DNA from: Curvularia sp. ZM96
Taxonomy: Eukaryota; Ascomycota; Dothideomycetes; Pleosporales; Pleosporaceae
DNA: 64,000 bases
Assembly (NCBI GenBank): GCA_022457065.1
Contig: JAJGBQ010000002.1
Location: 1,054,001 to 1,118,000 of the forward strand
Direction: 5' to 3'
A program made the position numbers and the translations under genes. A model generated the notes under the pieces. It saw only the letters and a list, made by a program, of their open reading frames with translations. It ran no database searches and was not told where the DNA came from. Positions 1 through 12,034 of this stretch are shown here, one piece after another (position 1 is the first letter of the stretch; each line of letters starts with the position of its first letter).

Positions 1-1
1 G

Positions 2-295
2 TCCTCGTACCCCCCTCCCTCGGGCTACGTGCCCCACGCCCCCATGCACCGCCGCTCGACTTCCGACTACAGCGCGAGTCCGCACGACGACGGATCTGGT
101 AGCAGCGGCGACGAGAATAATAACAATAGCAAGTACTCTGATCGCCATGGACAGTTGGATTCCGACACAGAGCGCGAGTATGAGCGGCGATATGCGAGGG
201 AGCGGCGGATGGAGAGGAGGCCGACGCTGGGGGGAAGTTTGCTGAGTGTGTTGGATACGGTGGGGAAGGCGTTTGGGGGGTCCGGGAGGCATTGA
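2..295 (+). CDS. 3' end of a hypothetical protein (5' truncated by window edge)
   Basis: This frame is open from base 2 to a TGA at 293-295, so only the C-terminal ~97 residues of a longer protein are visible. The piece is hydrophilic, with a Ser/Asp/Asn-rich stretch (SGDENNNNSKYSDRHG), then an Arg/Glu-rich segment (EREYERRYARERRMERR) and a short Gly-rich end (GGSLLSVLDTVGKAFGGS). No ATG needs to lie here. There is no recognisable domain. It is followed by a T-rich 3' flank and converges on the Och1-like gene. The function is unknown. The frame looks real because of its low-complexity but coherent composition and its natural stop. Confidence 0.6.
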   Translation, partial: SSYPPPSGYVPHAPMHRRSTSDYSASPHDDGSGSSGDENNNNSKYSDRHGQLDSDTEREYERRYARERRMERRPTLGGSLLSVLDTVGKAFGGSGRH

Positions 296-1091
296 GTAGG
301 TGGGAAAGGAAGATGTGGTGGTTGTTAGGATGGATGGATGAAAGTTGCCATGTTTTGGATTCCATCGTTTGTGATACCCCTGTTGGCGTTGGTTTCCTTG
401 TCTCTTATCTTTTTTTTTATTCCAAGTTTGTATCTTGAGAATGTATGTTGTAGTATATTATGATACTCCGATGCCTCACGTTAGCTGCGTGTGAATGATA
501 TACTTCTCAATGTCACTTTTCAAATGTCGGAAAAACAAGATATGCTGGTCTAAAACGCTGTATTCTGAACGTCGTCTCAATTGCGTCTTCTAAAGACACG
601 TGGCTGAAGATATGAAATAGCCCCTTCGTATGCTGATTTACAATGAATAAGAAACCCCAAAGGCCATAGTTGTATTCGAGCTTCAGCGCTTGAAGCCGAT
701 TGATAAAAGCATCGTCGTACGTCACACAGGTCGCCACCAAGCGACTGGTGTACATACCATTTGCGCTTTCCGCTTTTCCAGTGTCTATCCTTCCATATTC
801 CTACTCTCTACACAAAGGAGCAAGTCGGATATTCAAACACCGAGAAACAAGAAGAGAAGAAAAAAGTCGGCCCGCACCACGTTCTGGTCTGCGCAAATGT
901 CCGGAATGTCGCCGTCCCACGAATGGAGCGTCAAAGAGGGTCCAAGTCCGGCAGCGCGAAATGCTTACTTGCAGACTACTTCGGCGCCATGCAGTCTGCG
1001 GCATGCACACAGCTGGTATGCCTAGGACGGTTGGCGGGGCGGCATGGGTGATGGTTGGAGGAGAGAAGAAAGAAAAAGGCCGAAAGACGCC
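296..1091. other. Intergenic, between two convergent genes
   Basis: This stretch contains T-rich 3'-flanking sequence near 408-420. Several overlapping short ORFs lie on both strands (for example 690-1095) but show no domain, signal peptide or consistent splice sites. I see no gene here. Confidence 0.6.
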
Positions 1092-2647
1092 TTAGTTGAA
1101 AATTTCACCAATGTGCCGCAGGTTCTCGGGCTTCCATGTGCCTGTTGATTCGTTAGCTCTCGATATCAATAGAAAGAAAAAAACGCGGTGATGCAGCATG
1201 GCATGGATCGCCAAGAGCACCGTTCGCCAGGTCGCCATTCGTATTAAGTCCCATCTAGTAAGCTTCGGATGACAGCAAGTTCCCAAAAAGGGACCGCTGA
1301 GATTAACAGCAAATCAAACGCGTCGCCACGGATCTTGTGGCCACGTTGATTAAGCATAAATCTAGCGGGCGTGCCTTTAAGAGAAACGAAAAGAGGAAAG
1401 TAATGGCCAGGCATAGCTGCTCTTCCAGAACGAGAGTGGGGACACAATCAACTTATTAATAGTGCATTGCAGGGCTCTGATAACAAATGCCCAAACTAAG
1501 ACGGTTGTTTCTTACCTTCAAAGCTGTGCTTGACGAACGCCATTGGGTCGTCGTCTTCGCCAGCGCCCATGGTCTTGATACCAGGACTGAAGCTGGTAAT
1601 GGGAAGGACAATGACATCGCCAACCTTCTTGGGCGCCTTCATTCCGGTAAAGTTTTCCCATGTGATGTTGCCCTTGCTGGTGCTCATGTCGAAGTAATCG
1701 GGGTTGTTGAAATACGCGAAGATGGTGTCTGTCCATACGGCGGGGCCGGTGAACTCGATTATGCCCTTGTGGTCGCTGGAGAGACTGCCAGCACGCTTGC
1801 GCTTCAGTGTCTCCTCGGTGATTCTGGCTACCACGTCGACGAGAACGGGGTGGCCGGGCTTGGATTGAATGGTCCATTGGCAGAATTGAATGCGGCGGGA
1901 GTACCAATCGGCCCAGTCTGGACGATCCGGGTCTGCCTCGATGCCAATGACCATGCCGTACGTGTTGGCAGGAACATCCGAGGGGATCCATTCAAACGCG
2001 GGCTTCAATGCAGTGGTGTCAATGTCCGAGTAGATACCGCCTCTGGCGAGGAGGATCAGGTAGCGGAAGAAGTCGGCCTTGAGAACAGCAGCAGGCATGG
2101 CGTTGTAAGCCTCGACGATTTCGGGGATCGAGGCGTACAGGTGTCTGATGAGGTGGAGGGCCACTTGGTCGGTGATGACCTCGTGGACGAACGAAGGGTG
2201 CTTGACAGTCCAGCTAGCCTCTGGCTCGCGGAACATTTCCTCAAACTCGCCCTGATCGGGAGAGTGCTTCCATGTCTGCCAGATGTATGCCGGGGTCTTG
2301 GAGTCGACATCGTAGGGGAATTGGTACTCGAGCTGCTCTGCCAGGGGCTTCTTGCGCAGCTCCTCGAGGCTGACTTGTGTCTTGGGCTTCTTGGAGGGCG
2401 TGTCGGGGACGTCAAAGGACTTGTCTGCGGTGTTTGCGTTTGTCTTTGCCTTTTGAGCCTCTTTCTCCTTCATCTCCTTTTGCTTGTTTCGCTCTCGGTC
2501 TGCTGGGTTCACCCAGGCGGTGGGACGGGGCATGTCGTGGGCATTTCGGTACTTGGGGGATGTGCTGCCGTGGTGCTGCGACTTGAAGATGAAGAATAGC
2601 GTGAGGCAGGCGAGCGAAAGCACGAGGGCTTTCTTAAAGGTAAGCAT
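1092..2647 (-). CDS. Och1-like alpha-1,6-mannosyltransferase (GT32)
   Basis: The model is two exons, 1516-2647 and 1092-1141, giving 393 aa. Type II Golgi membrane protein layout: a signal anchor at residues ~7-22, a charged Lys/Glu stem to ~100, then a GT32 catalytic domain with the DXD motif D208-I-D210 in GGIYSDIDTTAL and an upstream IWQTWKH motif. Known family role: initiating mannose outer-chain addition to N-glycans in the Golgi. The first exon ends at FE-G with a GTAAGA donor; the acceptor CAACAG at 1142-1147 joins in frame to a short exon coding GTWKPENLRHIGEIFN, which matches the conserved family C-terminus. The 374-base intron is unusually long for this genome. A 370-codon antisense ORF overlaps the gene and is a shadow. 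Confidence 0.88.
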
Positions 2648-5012
2648 TGTGGGTGGGCGCTGCGCTGATGGGCAGCGGGCGTGTCTGTGGCGGCGAGCAC
2701 GGTATGTATGTACAGGGCGGCGTCGAAGCTAAACACAAAGCGGTCGAGATATGTGGGTGGCGTAGGACCAAAAGGGGAGAGGAGAGGAGAGAAAGTGTCT
2801 AGGCGGTGGAAATGAAGAGTGGAGCGAGAGCAAAATAATCCACAACGAAGGAAGAAACCACGAACCCACGACGGACAAGCGGGACTGGGGAAGAGGGAGG
2901 CAGCGGAGGTGGAAGACGCGCGAGGAACCAGCACCGCTTACATATAGCAGAGGGAAAGGAACAATTGGAGGTGTGTGGCGGGCTTTTTGAGGGAACAGGC
3001 ACGATGGAAAAGGACTGGCAAGGATGCGTCGCGTTTCAGGGCCGGGCATAGAGCGCCCGGGCCACCCGTGGCGGCAGACCCCCCACAGGGCTTGAGCACT
3101 TGGCGGCAGTGCTTGTGCCAAATGCAGTTCACCACCCTGCCCTGACGTGGCTCATGACTCTGGTGCAGTGGGTGCTATCTCTGTACTACGCTGTTGTACG
3201 AGTACGGGTACGATGGCGGTTCAGCTTGGTGCTTGGTCATGATTGTTGAGTGGGGACGTGGCGGCAGTGCAGCGCAGCTGGCCAGGCTGTGTATCTAGTG
3301 CCTTGCATGCCGGATGAATGTCTATGTATGGCAGTCGTTGGTTCTGCGACTGCGTCTGCTGCTGCTACGTACATGCTGCTAACACTGCTCTACTGTATGC
3401 GGGTGAGGCGAGCGAGCTGTCGCTCACACTACTCTCGCTCGGCTCTCCAGGGGCCGATTTGACGCGCGTTCGGCTCTGTGCTTGGCTGAAACGCCGCCCG
3501 CCTTGCCCGAAGCCGCCTAGCCCTCCCGCCGCCATCTGCTACCTCGCCAGAAGAGACACTCGATCCCGCAGAGTCGTCTTTTTTTACACACGCTGCCACA
3601 GCACGCCATGATACCCACCGCTGTCAGGCGGGGACGGTGCCAGCCGAGAAGCTTGTTGACTGCCCACCACGTCCTTGCGGCTGACGGGCTGACTGGCTTG
3701 TCTTCTGTCCGTCCTTATCTCAACTCGGCGATAGAAACAGGCAGGTGTATGTATGTAGTCATCATCCGCCTTCCCCCCATCCATGTCCGATGCTCCACAT
3801 CGAACCGTTGTTCTTCTCTCGTCTGATTCGCCGTCCAGCTCCTACGCCATTCCGTCGGCCACGCACACGGTAATAGACATGAAACCCAATGGTTAGAAAC
3901 AAACCCCCGTCTTGGCTTTTCTTTCTTCTGCTTCACCAGTTCGTCAGGTACCGTCGAGTCTGCACAGCAAGCTTCGGCCACAGCTGCCCTGCACTCGTTC
4001 TCTCAACATGACAGGCTCCCTGTTCCCACACGCCCCTTGGCGCGTCTCCTCTAGCTCATCACGCCTGTCATCGCGTACCCACTCTCTTGCACCATGTCGG
4101 TTACCACCTTCTCCGTCCGCGTCATCGCCTCCCCTCTATCCGCTGCTTGTCAGCGCAATGCGTTGCATCTTGCCGTGTCAGGGTTTCGGATTGCCGACAT
4201 ACCAGCTCAGTCTCCGCGTTTCTGGATTAAGAATAACACCAAGCGACAAAAAGGAAACCTTCTTGGCTGCTTCCTTGCGTCCGCCCTTTTCGGTAGGCGC
4301 GCCGTTTGACTCGCGCGGCAAAAGCAAGCCTGCCACGTGATGCTCGTAGGGCTGCGTACTGCCATCTGCGTACTACATGCTGCACATACTATCGAATCTC
4401 GTCATGACTTGAGCACCCCGCATATACCGGAGAAGTGCCTCCGTCGTCTGCCTTTGTCTGCCCAACATATTGCCACTTAGTATATCTGATACTGCCACAG
4501 GGCAGACGTCATCACTTTCTCACCTGATGGATTCATGCAAGGGTAACTGTCTCAATTACACTACGTGAGCCTCATCTGGAGGGCTAAGCAATCATGGCTA
4601 AATCGAGCACACTCGTATACCCGGCCCACGCTCTCGGGCTTGAGCCGAGTCATTGCCCTCTGCTACTCGCGAAAAACAAGGCGGTCTCGGAGAAATAGCG
4701 TCATCTGCCTGACACGAGCGGGCGCCAGGGCCATTCCAACAACGCCTATCATTGTCTCGATACTGCCGTGCTAGAGCTAGTCAAAAGTAACCAAGTCCCC
4801 CTTTCTCTCTCTCCCTCTCTACAAATCATTGCAATCTCCAAAAAGGGAAAAGGGGGTGACGTCTCCATCGGAAATTTGGACTTTACTGACTACGCTCCGA
4901 CACTACCATCGGCTTGCTCTTCTTCTCTCTTCCAACATTAGCACTCTGTTGGGATTGCGCTGACTCGGCGACCACTGCCGCCTCTCCCTTGTCGTCTTGC
5001 TCCTACGTAGTC
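2648..5012. other. Intergenic, Och1-like gene leader and promoter plus spacer
   Basis: This holds the upstream region of the Och1-like gene (minus strand), with purine-rich GGGGAGAGGAGAGGAGAG near 2774-2793, and the 3' flank of the LRR gene. Many short ORFs, up to 142 codons, are present on both strands, but none has a domain, codon coherence or signal peptide. I see no gene. Confidence 0.55.
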
Positions 5013-6707
5013 TTATGCTGGCCTCTCCCATCCAAAGTCAATCCGACAATACGGTCCTTCCGCGCTTCTTCGTCTGCTCTGAATGTCCGAGCCAACCTGC
5101 CGGGCTGCCTTTTCTCGATGTATCCATTCCATTACAGCACTGCCTGTGTCACGTGGGTTTAGCTTCCACTTGACGTCGTCCTTGTCCTTGTTGTCTCTCA
5201 GCCATCGCAGCAACTGCGCCGGCACGATGCTCGCGGGCATATTCTGCAGGCTCTGGCTGTCGCTCGGGATCCAGCCCTGGAAGAAGTTGATATAGGTGAC
5301 ACGCCCCCATGCACCATTCCAATCCGGCCCTGGTATTCCCTCCTGCGTGCTCCATTCTTCGGTGCTGAGGCCTGCGTCCACGCCAGACTTTCCAGGATGG
5401 GACGTCAGTGCTTTGAGCCAGCCGCAGCCCTCCAGGTCTAACCATTGCAGCGAGTACGTATCTTTGGAGAAGCGTCGGAGAATGTTGGTTGCTTCGTGCC
5501 AGTCTTCGTCCAGGTCTGAGTAGAAGTGCGACCCACCCAGCGATACGCTCGTATGTTTTGACACCATCGAAGTCGTGTTCGCGTTCGGCGTCATGGACGG
5601 TCGAGGCCAGTTCGCCAGCGAGAGGTGCGTCAACTTGTTGAGATTGGGCGAGATGCGAAGCAGTTCCGGCCACGATGCCCATGGGCCGGGGTTGGCAAGA
5701 GACAACCGGCTGAGGTTAGCAAAGTATGGCACGTGGAGCTTCGCTGCTGGTACTGCGGGAGCCGATGTTCCGTCCTCGTCTGCCTCCTCTTCCCACGACT
5801 CGACTACTTCGTCCGTGATACGGAGTGCTTCCACTTGAGCCTGGACAGCCGCTGTTGCGCTCGGGCGCTTGAGGCACTTTCCAACCTCGTGCAGTGTCAG
5901 GTGTTGGTTCAGCAATCCAGAGAGATCCAGGAATTGCACCTCGTCCCAGCCTGCGGTTCCTCCCTCTTCATTTTGGAACAGAGTCTTGAATGATTTGAAA
6001 TCAACGCATCCTTCGGGCCCGTATACTGTCAAATAGCTCATCAACATCTCCTTGAGCGATACCGGCAGCGAGGGGATGTAGTGCTGTTCATACTCGCAAA
6101 GGTCCTGCCAGTGCAGGGCGAAGGTTCGGAGGCATTGGTGAACGAGGCTTGTAGGGTGCGGTAGGCGCTGTCAAGTGTGAGAAGTCTGAATGACAAGATG
6201 AAGCGGGGACGACACTCACACGCCAGCGGGGGATTGGGGAGGGTGATGTCATACCTTTCGTTGCTCGTCTGTGGCTCGTGCTAATGCGCCAAAGCGAACC
6301 CTGTTCTCCTGGGCGCCTCTCTTGCTTTTCTTGGTGCGAGAACGAGCGAGGGGGCTTGTTTGCAACCAGCTTGTGGGAGCTGCTGGACCTGGCGGGGGCC
6401 TTGCACCGCCCGCGGGCCGGCGCATTCTTGTGTTGGCCTTTGGTTTGGGAGCATTAACTTCTGGTATGTGCAGAATGCGCCGCAGCTCGGGCGGAACGGT
6501 ACGGTTGCTTACTGCCGAGGTAAGGTCATCTCGTTGCTGCGGTGTTGCTCTGGGAGCCTGTTCGCGACGGAGCTGTTGTATGCGCTCGTTGACAGTCTGG
6601 GGTTCGGAGGCAGTTGACGAGGACGGCGAAGAGCGCGAACTCTGTAGCGAAGGATGGACATAGGACGGTTTTGCTGTAGTGTACGAGGGCGTATGCTTCT
6701 TAGGCAT
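5013..6707 (-). CDS. Leucine-rich-repeat-like protein with disordered N-terminus
   Basis: Two exons, 6255-6707 and 5013-6167, give 535 aa. The splice (donor AAAG|GTATGA, acceptor TTGACAG, 87-base intron) is required because the first exon otherwise stops at once, and it continues in frame as RLPHPTSLVHQCLRTFALHW. Residues 1-150 are basic and Ser/Pro/Arg-rich. The rest shows irregular LRR-type periodicity, for example LSRLSLANPGPW, LTHLSLANWPRP and LQWLDLEGCGWL. There is no signal peptide or membrane segment, so a cytosolic or nuclear scaffold is likely. I recognise it as a conserved fungal type but know no function. It is divergent from the PGAP4-like gene across ~1.2 kb. Confidence 0.75.
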
Positions 6708-7907
6708 GACGCCGGACTGTGGCCACTACGGACGCGGTACGGATAGAAATGCCTGGCACTGTTTAGGCGACGGTTATGTACCTAAGCAAGCGGGGTGTGT
6801 TAGCAAGGCCAGCAGCAGGTGAGTCAGGCAGCTATGACTGTATCGACGAGGATTCGGAAGCGGCAGAGAGGTTCGAGCATCCACAGGACACGACAATGAG
6901 GGTAGTATGTGACTCAGGTTGAGCGAGAGCAGAAGGAGAGTTGTTTGCTCGTCATGGCGCCGCCACCTGGACCCTGATTCTGCATGCGACTCTAGATATC
7001 TCGGCTACACACGTGTTGCGGCTGCAAACGCAACGGCGGGGTCGACATGGCTCGTCGCTGAGTGCGAGGCTGATGCGTTTGCGACACTGGCCAGGGCCGG
7101 CGGGGTTTTGGTGGGTGCATTTGCGCTGTCGTCATGCGAGCGTGTCGACGTCTTGGAGCTGCAGGCCACGCAGGAACAGGGCAGAGGCGCCATTCCAAGG
7201 CGCGCTTGCGACGCTAGACGACGACCTAGATGGCATATAAACGACTGTCGCTGTGCCCCTATTCAAACGCTGGGCGGCCGCTGGCTTACGCATGCCCTCT
7301 CCACGACAGGCGCGAGGTGGCAAAGATGGATCCAGGGCCGAGGCCGACATTGGCATCGAATCTCGATAGAATCCTCGATGCTCATCAAACCAAACGAAAC
7401 AAATCGGGAAACTGGCAGCGCACACGCATGCCTCGGCGTCGTGTTATCGCGGACATGCCCGTGGATGCAACCATCCGTCGCTGCCTCTGCCCACGCCGTC
7501 GACTGCAAAGGCGGCCGTGTTGCCTATCTGCCATCGTACTCGAGGCGGCGGCGCCGTAGGCCAGCGCTTGGCTTGTGCGACGCGTCGCCACGAGCACCAA
7601 ACATAGGCCCATGCCTACCCTCGCTCCTAATTTTATCCTCGCCAGCTACGGTAGTACCAAGTCGATCCCCGCCAGACAGCCCTGGTGGACCCCCAGCTCA
7701 GACCTGGCTCGTACCCGCCCATTCCCAGCAGCCGTTGCTCCTATCTTTTTTTTCCCTCTCCACATGTCACTGCCCTACCGCCCATTCACCATGGCATGAC
7801 CCGCTACGTCGCCTGGCTCTCGTTTCCCTTTTCCTCCCTTCGACCAGCGATGCCACCGCGCCCTTGAACACTCATCTCGTCCAGCACACTCGCTTTGCTC
7901 TCCAAAC
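6708..7907. other. Divergent promoter region
   Basis: This 1.2 kb lies between the start codons of two divergent genes. A 339-codon plus-strand ORF (6919-7938) runs through most of it and into the next gene in another frame, but it is Arg/Ser/Cys-rich without any domain, and I do not believe it codes. CT-rich leader sequence precedes the ATG at 7908. Confidence 0.55.
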
Positions 7908-9200
7908 ATGCACTTTTCCCCTTCGCGCATCGTCATAGGCTTTGCCGTCTTCATTGCTTTTAGCTTCATCTACACCATCAACTCGATATCCGCACGCGAT
8001 CCCACCTCGGTCTTCTTCGACCCCAACAAAGGCTATGCTCCGCGCTACTCCGCCCTGAGGCGGAAACAAGCAGAGGCTTTTGTGTCCGCCTACAATGCCG
8101 CCACCGTGGTCAAGGCCGGCCCCGAAAAGCAAAGAAAGTTATGCGTCGGCATACCCTCGTTCAAGCGCGACGGCACCCAGTATCTGCACGACACAGTCGG
8201 CTCGCTGCTCGAGGGCCTCACGCCAGAAGAGCGCCAAGAAATCTACCTCATTGTCTTCATCCCGCACTCAAGGCCCGAGATACACCCGGCATACAATGAA
8301 GCCTGGCTGGCTGGACTTACCGACGAAGTCCTGACCTACGGATACGGCTTCGACCGCATGCAGTACATTCGAAATCTCGAGACGCAACACAAAGTAGAAG
8401 AGAAGGGCTTGTTTGACTACAGATACCTCATGGACAAATGCAGGGAGCAATACACGCCCTACATTGCCCTTTTCGAGGACGACACCGTGGCTATTGACGG
8501 CTGGTACCACCGGACACTGGCAGCCATCGACGAAGCTGAGCACAAGGCGGCCCTGCAGCGTGCTAAGCCCGATTTCCTCTACCTGCGTCTGTTCTACACC
8601 GAGGAGTTTCTCGGCTGGAACGCCGAGGAGTGGTCTACCTACCTCAAGAACTCCCTCTACGTCGCTCTTATCCCTACTGCCCTCATCCTCTTCATACGCT
8701 TTTTCCAGCCGACGACAAAACTCTCCTTGGCCCTCGTCACTCGCCGCACCTTACTCGCAACATACACCGTGCTTGCTATCCTCATCCTGCTCTTTTTCGC
8801 TTTCGGTCGCATCACCGTCCAGCCCATGCCCGTCGGCGTCCACGAAATGTCGTCCTTCGGATGCTGTGGCCAAGCCTTTGTCTTTCCCAACGTCAAGGCC
8901 GGTGAAGTCGTCGAATACTTCAAGGACCGACACGTCGGCTACATGGATGTCCTCCTCGAGGATTTCGCCAACGAGCGCCACGAGCTCAGATACGCCGTTA
9001 CACCGAGTCTGGTCCAACACGTTGGTCGAGAAAGCAGCCACCACGACAACAGCGGGCCTATGAGCAAATGGGGACTCAGCGTCGCCGAGCGGATATGGAG
9101 CTTTGCTTTTGAAAAGTTTGACTGGAGAGCCTTGCGCAGGGAGCATGAACAAGTCGCCAACATGAGACGGCAAGCAACACTAATGAACGCCGGTGTATAG
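7908..9200 (+). CDS. PGAP4-like GPI-glycan glycosyltransferase
   Basis: This is a single exon of 430 aa with an N-terminal signal anchor at ~8-25. The glycosyltransferase core has the acidic metal-binding motif E190-D191-D192 in LFEDDTVAIDGWY. Two adjacent membrane segments (~249-266 and ~282-300) split the catalytic domain, and FGCCGQAFVF follows. A tandem transmembrane hairpin inserted into a GT-A-like fold is the hallmark of PGAP4/TMEM246, which in animals adds N-acetylgalactosamine to the GPI anchor in the Golgi. The role in this fungus, GPI glycan side-chain addition in the Golgi, is inferred from that architecture. The start is the first in-frame ATG, after a CT-rich leader. Confidence 0.8.
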   Translation: MHFSPSRIVIGFAVFIAFSFIYTINSISARDPTSVFFDPNKGYAPRYSALRRKQAEAFVSAYNAATVVKAGPEKQRKLCVGIPSFKRDGTQYLHDTVGSLLEGLTPEERQEIYLIVFIPHSRPEIHPAYNEAWLAGLTDEVLTYGYGFDRMQYIRNLETQHKVEEKGLFDYRYLMDKCREQYTPYIALFEDDTVAIDGWYHRTLAAIDEAEHKAALQRAKPDFLYLRLFYTEEFLGWNAEEWSTYLKNSLYVALIPTALILFIRFFQPTTKLSLALVTRRTLLATYTVLAILILLFFAFGRITVQPMPVGVHEMSSFGCCGQAFVFPNVKAGEVVEYFKDRHVGYMDVLLEDFANERHELRYAVTPSLVQHVGRESSHHDNSGPMSKWGLSVAERIWSFAFEKFDWRALRREHEQVANMRRQATLMNAGV

Positions 9201-9648
9201 AAGTTCTTTTTTTTTTCCCTCCCATCAAGCAGGATTCCCTTAGACTGGTTTATGAAGCGTTTTCAGGATTTTCTTTTTCTTGTTTGTACTTCCAGGAGTT
9301 AAAGTTAATGTATATACCCCCACGGCTCAATAATGTATCACATTCATCACTACCATGTTGAGAAGGTGCCTTGAAGACGAGAAAATGGCCATGTGTAAGA
9401 TGCGTGGGTTGAGGATGGAAACAGCCCTCCAGCTTACAGTAGCGTGCTTAGATCTTTGTGCTTGAAGCAGTACCTGGAGCCACACCATTGCCGGTGTTCA
9501 ACGTGGCTGTGGCGCAAGGCATCTTTCAGCCTGACAACGAATGAGGGGTAAGCCTGTCGATAAGGCTGAATTGTGTTACATGATACAAAGAGCACGCCAG
9601 GCTTGACTTTTGCCTATACTCTGCGGTTTTGTGTCGCTCTTCTGCAAC
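9201..9648. other. Intergenic, 3' flank and STAND gene promoter
   Basis: T-rich 3' flank (9206-9217) of the preceding gene, then ~430 bases before the STAND start codon. No further feature is seen. Confidence 0.6.
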
Positions 9649-12034
9649 ATGGATCCGCTCAGTGCTACAGCCAGCATCATCGCTATCCTCCAGCTCTCAG
9701 CCGCAGTCCTCTCCTACTTGAACGACGTCAAGGATGCCTCTAGAGGCCGCGCACAGTGCGCGATCAAAGCCAGCAATCTCCACAATCTCTTGACAAATCT
9801 AAGGTTTCGACTAGAAGAGGGACATGGCCGTCAGCCATGGTTCCACGCGGTACAAGCTCTTGCAATCGAGAACGGACCGTTTGACCAGTTTAAGCAAGCG
9901 CTCGAAACTCTACAGACAAGAATGACAGACGGAGTTCGGTTAAAGAAAGTTAGTGAGGCATTAATATGGAAGTTCAAGAAAGAAGAGGTCGATGACATAT
10001 TGGCTCGGATGGAACGACTGAAGATGCTAGTAGAGATTGCGTTACAGATGGATCACTTGTAAGTTCCTATACTACTAGCGAATAATATACAGCAACTAAG
10101 GTTATACGCACAAGCAAACTCTCCCAAGCTATCAAAAATGACACCAACTCCATTCGCACGTACGTATCGACTATCGAGTCTGGTGTCGACAAAATTCAGC
10201 ACGTGCAAATTACTGCAAGTCAACGTGCTCTTCTAGAATGGATATCGCCTAGCGACTATCCCGCTCAGCAATCGGACATTATAGAGCGCAAGCAGGAAGG
10301 GACATGCCAATGGTTCCTAGACGCACCTGAAGTGGCGCAATGGGTCAACGAGGCCAAGACCACCCTCTTCTGCCCAGGGATTCCAGGAGCTGGCAAGACC
10401 ATGGTGGCAGCCACCGCGGTTGACCAGCTCCTGAACTCAGCGCAGGCTGGTGTATACGGGGTTGCGTGTGTGTATTGTAACTATAAGTCCCAAGCGGATC
10501 AGGGCCCTCTCAGCATATTAGCAGCCATCCTCAAGCAGCTAGTTCAAACTCGACCGTCAGCGCTGGGTCCTGTGGAAGAATTACATCAGAAACATGCTGG
10601 TCGTGGAACTAAGCCATCGCTCGACGATATACACAGTGCTCTCAGGATCATTGTCGCACAGTACCCGTATGTTTACGTGGTCGTCGATGCGCTAGATGAA
10701 TGTCAGAGCGAAACTCGAAGCCAGCTATTAACCAAGCTCTTTGATCTGCAAAATAGCGCGGACGTTCGGCTAATGGCCACGTCGCGGTTTGTACCAGATG
10801 TTGAGGACGCTTTTCGGTCAGCATTGAGGCTGGAAGTAGCGGCTAGCGATGAGGACATCAAGCAGTTTGTGGCTGGCCAGATGTACCGTCTGCCTGGATG
10901 TGTTCGGCAAAATGTAACCTTGCAGGAGTTAGTACAGGAAAGAGTAGTAGAGGCTGTCGACGGCATGTAAGTCACTTCACATCTTTACAGCGATGCAAGC
11001 TTACACACTTGAGGTTTCTTCTTGCCCGTCTACACATAGACTCTTTGTCGGACAAGACGACAGCTAAGAAGGTCAAATCTACTCTCGCTACACTCAGGAA
11101 AGGTGCAGATGCGCTCGATCATGCGTATGGTGAAGCATTAGAGAGGATCGAACATCAGCAAACTGGCCATGCTAGCCTAGCGAAGCACGTTCTAACATGG
11201 ATCACATTTGCGAAGCGGCCACTCACTACTGCCGAGATATGCTGCGCTCTAGCAATCGAGCCTGGCGACGCAGAACTCGATCCAGAGAACAAACCCAATG
11301 TAGACGAGATAGTATCCGTATGTGCTGGCCTTGTTGTGGTCGATCAGGACAGCGCTATCATCCGTCTTGTGCACTACACTACACAAGAATACTTTGAATG
11401 TATCGGCTCCAGACTAAGTCCGGATGGACAGCTGTCTCTGGCGACGGCATGTCTGACCTACCTCACGTTTAGCGTTTTCGAAACTGGCAGATGCGCTACT
11501 GACAAAGAGTTTGAAGTGAGGTTGCGTGAGCACCAACTTCTAAATTACGCAGCTGAATATGGCGGTGAACACACAAGATATGTCGAAGATAAGGTTGATG
11601 ACTTAGCCTGTACATTACTTGCTCATAGTGGCCTGTATTCTTGTGCTGCACAGGTATTGTTCGCCCCTAGCGACAAGTTCATCGGGTATAGCCAGAGTGA
11701 TCCTACTATAACAGGTTTACATTGGGCGGCACGATTTGGACTGTGTAAGATAGCTACCAGCTTTCTGTGCACAGTAGAAGAAGATGAAAAGAGGACAGTA
11801 AATGCAAAGGACAGCGCAGGTCGAAGTTCTCTCATGTATGCGATAGAGCGTGGGCACTGGGAGATGGCTGCGTTGCTGCTGGAAAAGGGCGCCGACGTCA
11901 ACGCCCAAAATGGACAGTATGGCAAGGCACTTTACCTGGCATTATTAAAAGACAACGAGCAGATCGTGAAGCTGCTGCTCGATAAGGGCCCTAACGTTGA
12001 CGTTAAAAGTGGATACTACGGCAATATATTCTAG
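9649..12034 (+). CDS. STAND/NACHT NLR-like protein with ankyrin repeats (3' end truncated by nonsense changes)
   Basis: Exons 9649-10058, 10115-10966 and 11014-12034 encode 760 aa with introns of 56 and 47 bases. Residues 1-~135 are the fungal N-terminal domain of STAND proteins (MDPLSATASIIAILQLSAAV). The NACHT NTPase follows, with P-loop GIPGAGKT at 225-232, Walker B VYVVVDALDE at ~323-332 and a sensor-like RLMATSR. The second splice restores GMFLLARLHIDSL. A winged-helix-type region with RLVHYTTQEYF leads into ankyrin repeats near the C-terminus. Such proteins act in fungal non-self recognition or regulated cell death; the ligand is unknown. Translation ends at a TAG (12032-12034) inside an ankyrin repeat, although repeat-coding sequence continues downstream, so the allele may be truncated or dead. 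Confidence 0.8.

Noticed and set aside
1487..2599. 370-codon ORF antisense to the Och1-like gene
   Set aside because: Shadow of the conserved GT32 coding sequence; Val/Leu/Gly-rich with no domain.
6919..7938. 339-codon plus-strand ORF in the divergent promoter
   Set aside because: Overlaps the PGAP4-like start in another frame; random Arg/Ser/Cys-rich composition.
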